DNA of 50,937 nt from a virus, in IMG/VR virus record IMGVR_UViG_3300042260_000490, positions 1 through 50,937 of that record. The stretch is one strand, 5' to 3'. A model generated the notes under the pieces. The model saw nothing but the letters and a program-made list of their open reading frames with translations. It ran no database searches and was not told the origin of the DNA. A program made the translations under genes and the position numbers. Positions 48,377 through 50,937 of the stretch are shown here, one piece after another. Position 1 is the first letter of the stretch. Each line of letters starts with the position of its first letter.

Positions 48377-48631
48377 CTAATAAGCTTTCCACTTACCACC
48401 ATTCCGAATCCATTCACTTCTTAAGGTCATTAATAAATCCTGATCTTCACCGCCTTCTCTATACCAACCTTTGTCTAAAATTTTAGTTAAGAATATTCTA
48501 GCTTCTGTGATTACATTTAATTGTTTAGCAGGAATTCCTCTTTCCATCATTGCATCTCGCAACCATTCATCAATCAAATTAATCAGATTAATTTGTTGTT
48601 TATCAAACTCTATTACTTTACCTTTATTCAT
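48377..48631 (-). CDS. Small hypothetical protein
   Basis: 84 aa from MNKGKVIEFDKQQINL; the longer in-frame start would overlap the membrane-protein gene. LIDEWLRDAMMERGIPAKQL and a C-terminal SEWIRNGGKWKAY. Predicted helical; not recognised. Confidence 0.58.
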   Translation of the reverse strand: MNKGKVIEFDKQQINLINLIDEWLRDAMMERGIPAKQLNVITEARIFLTKILDKGWYREGGEDQDLLMTLRSEWIRNGGKWKAY

Positions 48632-48651
48632 TCTTTTAAGCGGGCAAGGTT

Positions 48652-48912
48652 TTAATGAATCGGTGAAGATGAGTTCCACATCCCTACAACACCTACGATT
48701 AACCAAAACGTATTTAACATTATATAAGCACGATTATCACGTTCCCATGCACAATAGGTTAGAATTACGGCATCGATAGTATTAATAACCCACATTGTTA
48801 ATAGGGGAGTTTCTTTACCTAAAATTGCTAACATTCCAAATGAGAATATCCTCATGGCTACACCGAATCCTTCTAAGAATTCAATCCATTTTTCATTTTG
48901 TATGAGTTTCAT
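48652..48912 (-). CDS. Small membrane protein
   Basis: 86 aa with hydrophobic helices at about 17-33, 36-54 and 63-80. FWLIVGVVGMWN and MRIFSFGMLAILG. Lies in a run of small genes upstream of the radical SAM gene. Confidence 0.58.
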   Translation of the reverse strand: MKLIQNEKWIEFLEGFGVAMRIFSFGMLAILGKETPLLTMWVINTIDAVILTYCAWERDNRAYIMLNTFWLIVGVVGMWNSSSPIH

Positions 48913-48916
48913 AGTA

Positions 48917-49177
48917 TTACCACTTACCTAATGGACATTCAGAATTTCGAGCTAAGGTTTTAGCTGCGATATTACATCCACATCCGTAAGTTCGTTTGCC
49001 GGTTTTGATATGATACCCATATTTTTCAGTATCACATGAATTTGAAGTTCTTAAATCACAATTATCACAATGTAAAAGACGAGATGTTGATTTAGCTTTA
49101 GTATCACTATCGAGTATATCGAAATGATCCCTAACTACATTACCCCATCCTTGTAATATGTTAATTATCTGACTCAT
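48917..49177 (-). CDS. Cys-rich zinc-binding protein, related to the cassette protein at 30.0 kb
   Basis: 86 aa. CDNCDLRTSNSC, then CGC and CPLGKW, in the same order as CLGCDFRKE...CSDCGCPLNKK of the 95-aa cassette protein. The N-terminus IINILQGWGNVVRDHF is unique. Possible metal-binding adaptor; function unknown. Confidence 0.62.
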   Translation of the reverse strand: MSQIINILQGWGNVVRDHFDILDSDTKAKSTSRLLHCDNCDLRTSNSCDTEKYGYHIKTGKRTYGCGCNIAAKTLARNSECPLGKW

Positions 49178-49180
49178 TTA

Positions 49181-49390
49181 TTAATTGTGGGAATCATCCA
49201 TTTTTTGTTGAAGTTTTTGAATTTTCAATTTAGTGGATTGTGTGGTAGGAAGTTTTTTTAATTCAATAATTTGTTCAATAACATTTTGCATATCAACTGC
49301 CAATATTGTTTTTTTCCATTCATCAAAATTTAATTTCGAATTTGGATTATCATATTGATATTGTCTAAATTGGGTTTCTAATGTTGCCAT
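49181..49390 (-). CDS. Small coiled-coil hypothetical protein
   Basis: 69 aa: FRQYQYDNPNSKLNFDEWKK followed by a Lys/Gln/Leu-rich helix. It is the first gene downstream of the tRNA pair. Not recognised. Confidence 0.55.
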   Translation of the reverse strand: MATLETQFRQYQYDNPNSKLNFDEWKKTILAVDMQNVIEQIIELKKLPTTQSTKLKIQKLQQKMDDSHN

Positions 49391-49417
49391 TATGTGTTAA
49401 GTATTAAATTAATAATG

Positions 49418-49568
49418 CTGTAGTGGGGGGATTCGAACCACCCAAGTGGAGATTCAATTGATAACATCGTTCGCATGCATGCTGGTGGTCTACCCCATAT
49501 TATCAATCTGTTTCTTTATCCACACCCCCGAGACAGGAGGGCACGTCTGCCAATTTCGTCACACTACA
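49418..49568 (-). tRNA. Atypical tRNA-like gene, GTC in anticodon position, 82-nt variable region
   Basis: Acceptor TGTAGTG/CACTACA, a Leu-type D-arm (ACG-AAATTGGCAGA-CGT), anticodon arm CCCTC-CTGTCTC-GGGGG and T-arm with TTCGAAT are all recognisable. The loop differs from the standard Asp loop CTGTCAC only at position 37. Between anticodon arm and T-arm lie about 82 nt, against 4-20 normally, closed by GTGGA/TCCAC and TTGATAA/TTATCAA stems. It could be a tRNA-Asp-like pseudogene, an intron-like insertion, or a variant tRNA. Confidence 0.55.
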
Positions 49569-49573
49569 ATCTG

Positions 49574-49658
49574 CGGAGGCGGTAGGATTCGAACCTACGA
49601 TACCTTTCGGTATAACGGTTTTCAAGACCGCCGCGTTCGACCACTCTGCCACGCCTCC
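49574..49658 (-). tRNA. tRNA-Ser (UGA)
   Basis: 85-nt class II tRNA: acceptor GGAGGCG/CGCCTCC, D-arm with AGAGTGGTCGAACGC, anticodon loop CTTGAAA (TGA), a variable arm TACCGAAAGGTA and T-arm GTAGGTTCGAATCCTAC. The CCA end is not encoded. Five nt separate it from the tRNA-like gene. Confidence 0.95.
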
Positions 49659-49693
49659 TTTGTATATACTTATATATATACTATTTTATTTTT

Positions 49694-50773
49694 TTAATTA
49701 AAAAAATTATTGATTTCATCGATTAAGGTTTCTGTATAATTAGACCCAAGCTTTTTCAATAATGTTTTATTATGGTTTAGTTTTTGTTGTGTTTCAACTG
49801 AATAATAAAACTCATCTGTCATATTATTTCTAAAATCTTCAATGTTATCGAAAAATAATTCGAATCCTAAATTTTTTAGTGTATTAGATAAGATTGGACT
49901 ATGTTCATGTACAAAGATAACGTTATCATATATTATAGGATATACTACCTTTCTACTTAACGTATGATTGTAATATTCGTATTCATTTGGATTATCACTT
50001 AATCCAAAAAATGGTTCACAAATTATATTAAATTTAGATTCAATGTGCAACAATTGTGCTTTTTGTTGTGCATCATTTTGATTATGAACATCAACTTCTT
50101 CAGGTTGTAATACCAATGAATCTAAATAATTAAAATCTATTCCATTTTTTTCAGCATAATCTTTATACATAGTTTTATATACATTTGAATTAAATGTATA
50201 GTTGTTATGATAAGAAATTATGTTATTTGGATTATGCAATTCATTCCAATTTTTAAGATAGGTTATTATTAAATCTCTATTTATTTTTCTATTATAATTT
50301 AAAAAAAGTAATTTTTTATTTTTAGGTCTAGTCAAATGAGATGGTAAACCACCAGAATTTTGCATCAGAGTAGCAGCAGTATTTGCTAGTATTCTGGTAG
50401 GATAGTCATTTGGATATTTTACTTTTAAAAAATCATTAATACTACAATTAAATGAATGTATAAATAATTTAACATCGGATTCCATACACAAATCGATAAA
50501 ATATGATACTGATTCATAATCATAAGCTAATTCTTCAGATTCAAAATATATAATTTTTTTATATCTATCCGTTATTTGTTTTAAATTATCTTTAATTATG
50601 GATTTACGTTCATCTGAAACCTCATATGGTGTTTCATCATCAATACGATAAGACATAGATTTAATCATATACCCATCTATGATATAGATATCGCTATCAT
50701 TTAGTAAACTTTTTATTTGTGTAGTATTACTAAATTTAGTAAAAGAATTTGAAAATATTTCATTAACGTCCAT
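49694..50773 (-). CDS. Glycosyltransferase-like protein
   Basis: 359 aa. [20 protein letters not shown] in the middle and [42 protein letters not shown] near the C-terminus correspond to FLCLNRR... and TEKTLKSIF...FGTNSHLDVLSKFGF of the 377-aa gene at 39 kb. The N-terminal half is diverged. These look like GT-B/fucosyltransferase-like proteins, common in large phages; the acceptor is unknown. Confidence 0.6.
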   Translation of the reverse strand: MDVNEIFSNSFTKFSNTTQIKSLLNDSDIYIIDGYMIKSMSYRIDDETPYEVSDERKSIIKDNLKQITDRYKKIIYFESEELAYDYESVSYFIDLCMESDVKLFIHSFNCSINDFLKVKYPNDYPTRILANTAATLMQNSGGLPSHLTRPKNKKLLFLNYNRKINRDLIITYLKNWNELHNPNNIISYHNNYTFNSNVYKTMYKDYAEKNGIDFNYLDSLVLQPEEVDVHNQNDAQQKAQLLHIESKFNIICEPFFGLSDNPNEYEYYNHTLSRKVVYPIIYDNVIFVHEHSPILSNTLKNLGFELFFDNIEDFRNNMTDEFYYSVETQQKLNHNKTLLKKLGSNYTETLIDEINNFFN

Positions 50774-50937
50774 ATGGTATTTTTATATAATAAATGAGTG
50801 TTGGAGAGACGAATCAGATTTTTTAAGATAACCAGGTTTCAGCGAGGGTTGAGTTCATTGAAAGTGGGCGATTGTTGACTCTAAAAGGTTTGAAGGTTGT
50901 GTATCGTTCTATATCTTAATCGTTCATCCGCTATGTG
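50774..50937. other. Non-coding right edge, richer in G+C
   Basis: No open frame with a plausible start is present on either strand. The stretch is visibly richer in G and C than the other gaps of this genome and contains related GGTTTCAGCGAGGGTTG and GGTTTGAAGGTTG segments. It could be the start of a structured RNA or a leader for the 359-aa gene, but nothing can be assigned. Confidence 0.35.

Noticed and set aside
1-50937. CRISPR arrays, transposases, integrase and rRNA genes
   Set aside because: Looked for and not seen: no regularly spaced repeats, no DDE/tyrosine recombinase motifs, no rRNA-like sequence.

Overview
The window is about 51 kb of an AT-rich (roughly 30% GC by eye), densely packed genome in which every gene I accept lies on the minus strand, so transcription runs from high to low coordinates. 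The content is that of a large T4-like myovirus: gp6-like and gp25-like baseplate wedge proteins, a gp5-like hub protein, a gp55-like late sigma factor, a UvsW-like helicase, PhoH, ThyA, dCMP deaminase, UvdE and Hsp20. The host is most likely a member of Bacteroidota, probably Flavobacteriia. Eight promoters fit the Bacteroidota TTTG-N20-TAnnTTTG pattern, two lipoproteins carry the acidic surface-export signal after the lipobox Cys, and one secreted protein has a flavobacterial-style signal peptide ending in GISQ.

Layout. 1-9.6 kb is a baseplate and tail module: hub protein, two virion-associated murein hydrolases (M15 peptidase, GH19 glycosidase), gp25, gp6, a DNRLRE-type protein and coiled-coil proteins. 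9.6-11.6 kb holds a basic micro-protein, an Ntn-hydrolase-like protein, a membrane protein with calcium and zinc motifs, and a secreted protein. 11.6-26.4 kb holds a NodU/CmcH-type carbamoyltransferase, the late sigma factor, peptide deformylase, a cytidylyltransferase-like protein, a 2OG oxygenase, thymidylate synthase, a glycosyltransferase-like protein, the SF2 helicase, a phosphoesterase, UvdE and a large membrane/EF-hand protein.

26.4-34.4 kb is the most unusual part: an 11-gene block with a flavin-dependent halogenase, three or four 2OG-Fe(II) oxygenase-fold proteins, three sulfotransferase-like P-loop proteins, a Cys-rich zinc-ribbon-like protein, and an ATP-grasp-like/Hint-like protein ending in a Cys/Trp/Tyr-rich tail. 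The block is bounded by terminators with the same stem sequence and carries late-type motifs, so it reads as one late-expressed modification cassette. 34.4-39 kb holds Hsp20 with a double palindrome upstream, an HD phosphohydrolase, two surface-type lipoproteins and a 5'-nucleotidase-like HAD protein. 39-51 kb holds two related glycosyltransferase-like proteins, PhoH, a probable structural protein, dCMP deaminase, many small early-type genes, a B12-domain radical SAM protein and two tRNA genes, one of them with an abnormal 82-nt variable region.

Regulation is legible. Host-type promoters precede the nucleotide-metabolism, repair and small-gene blocks. A second motif, reading ATATTTATA on the coding strand, precedes structural and cassette genes, usually right after a terminator, and probably serves the gp55-like sigma factor. 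No integrase, transposase, CRISPR array or rRNA was seen.
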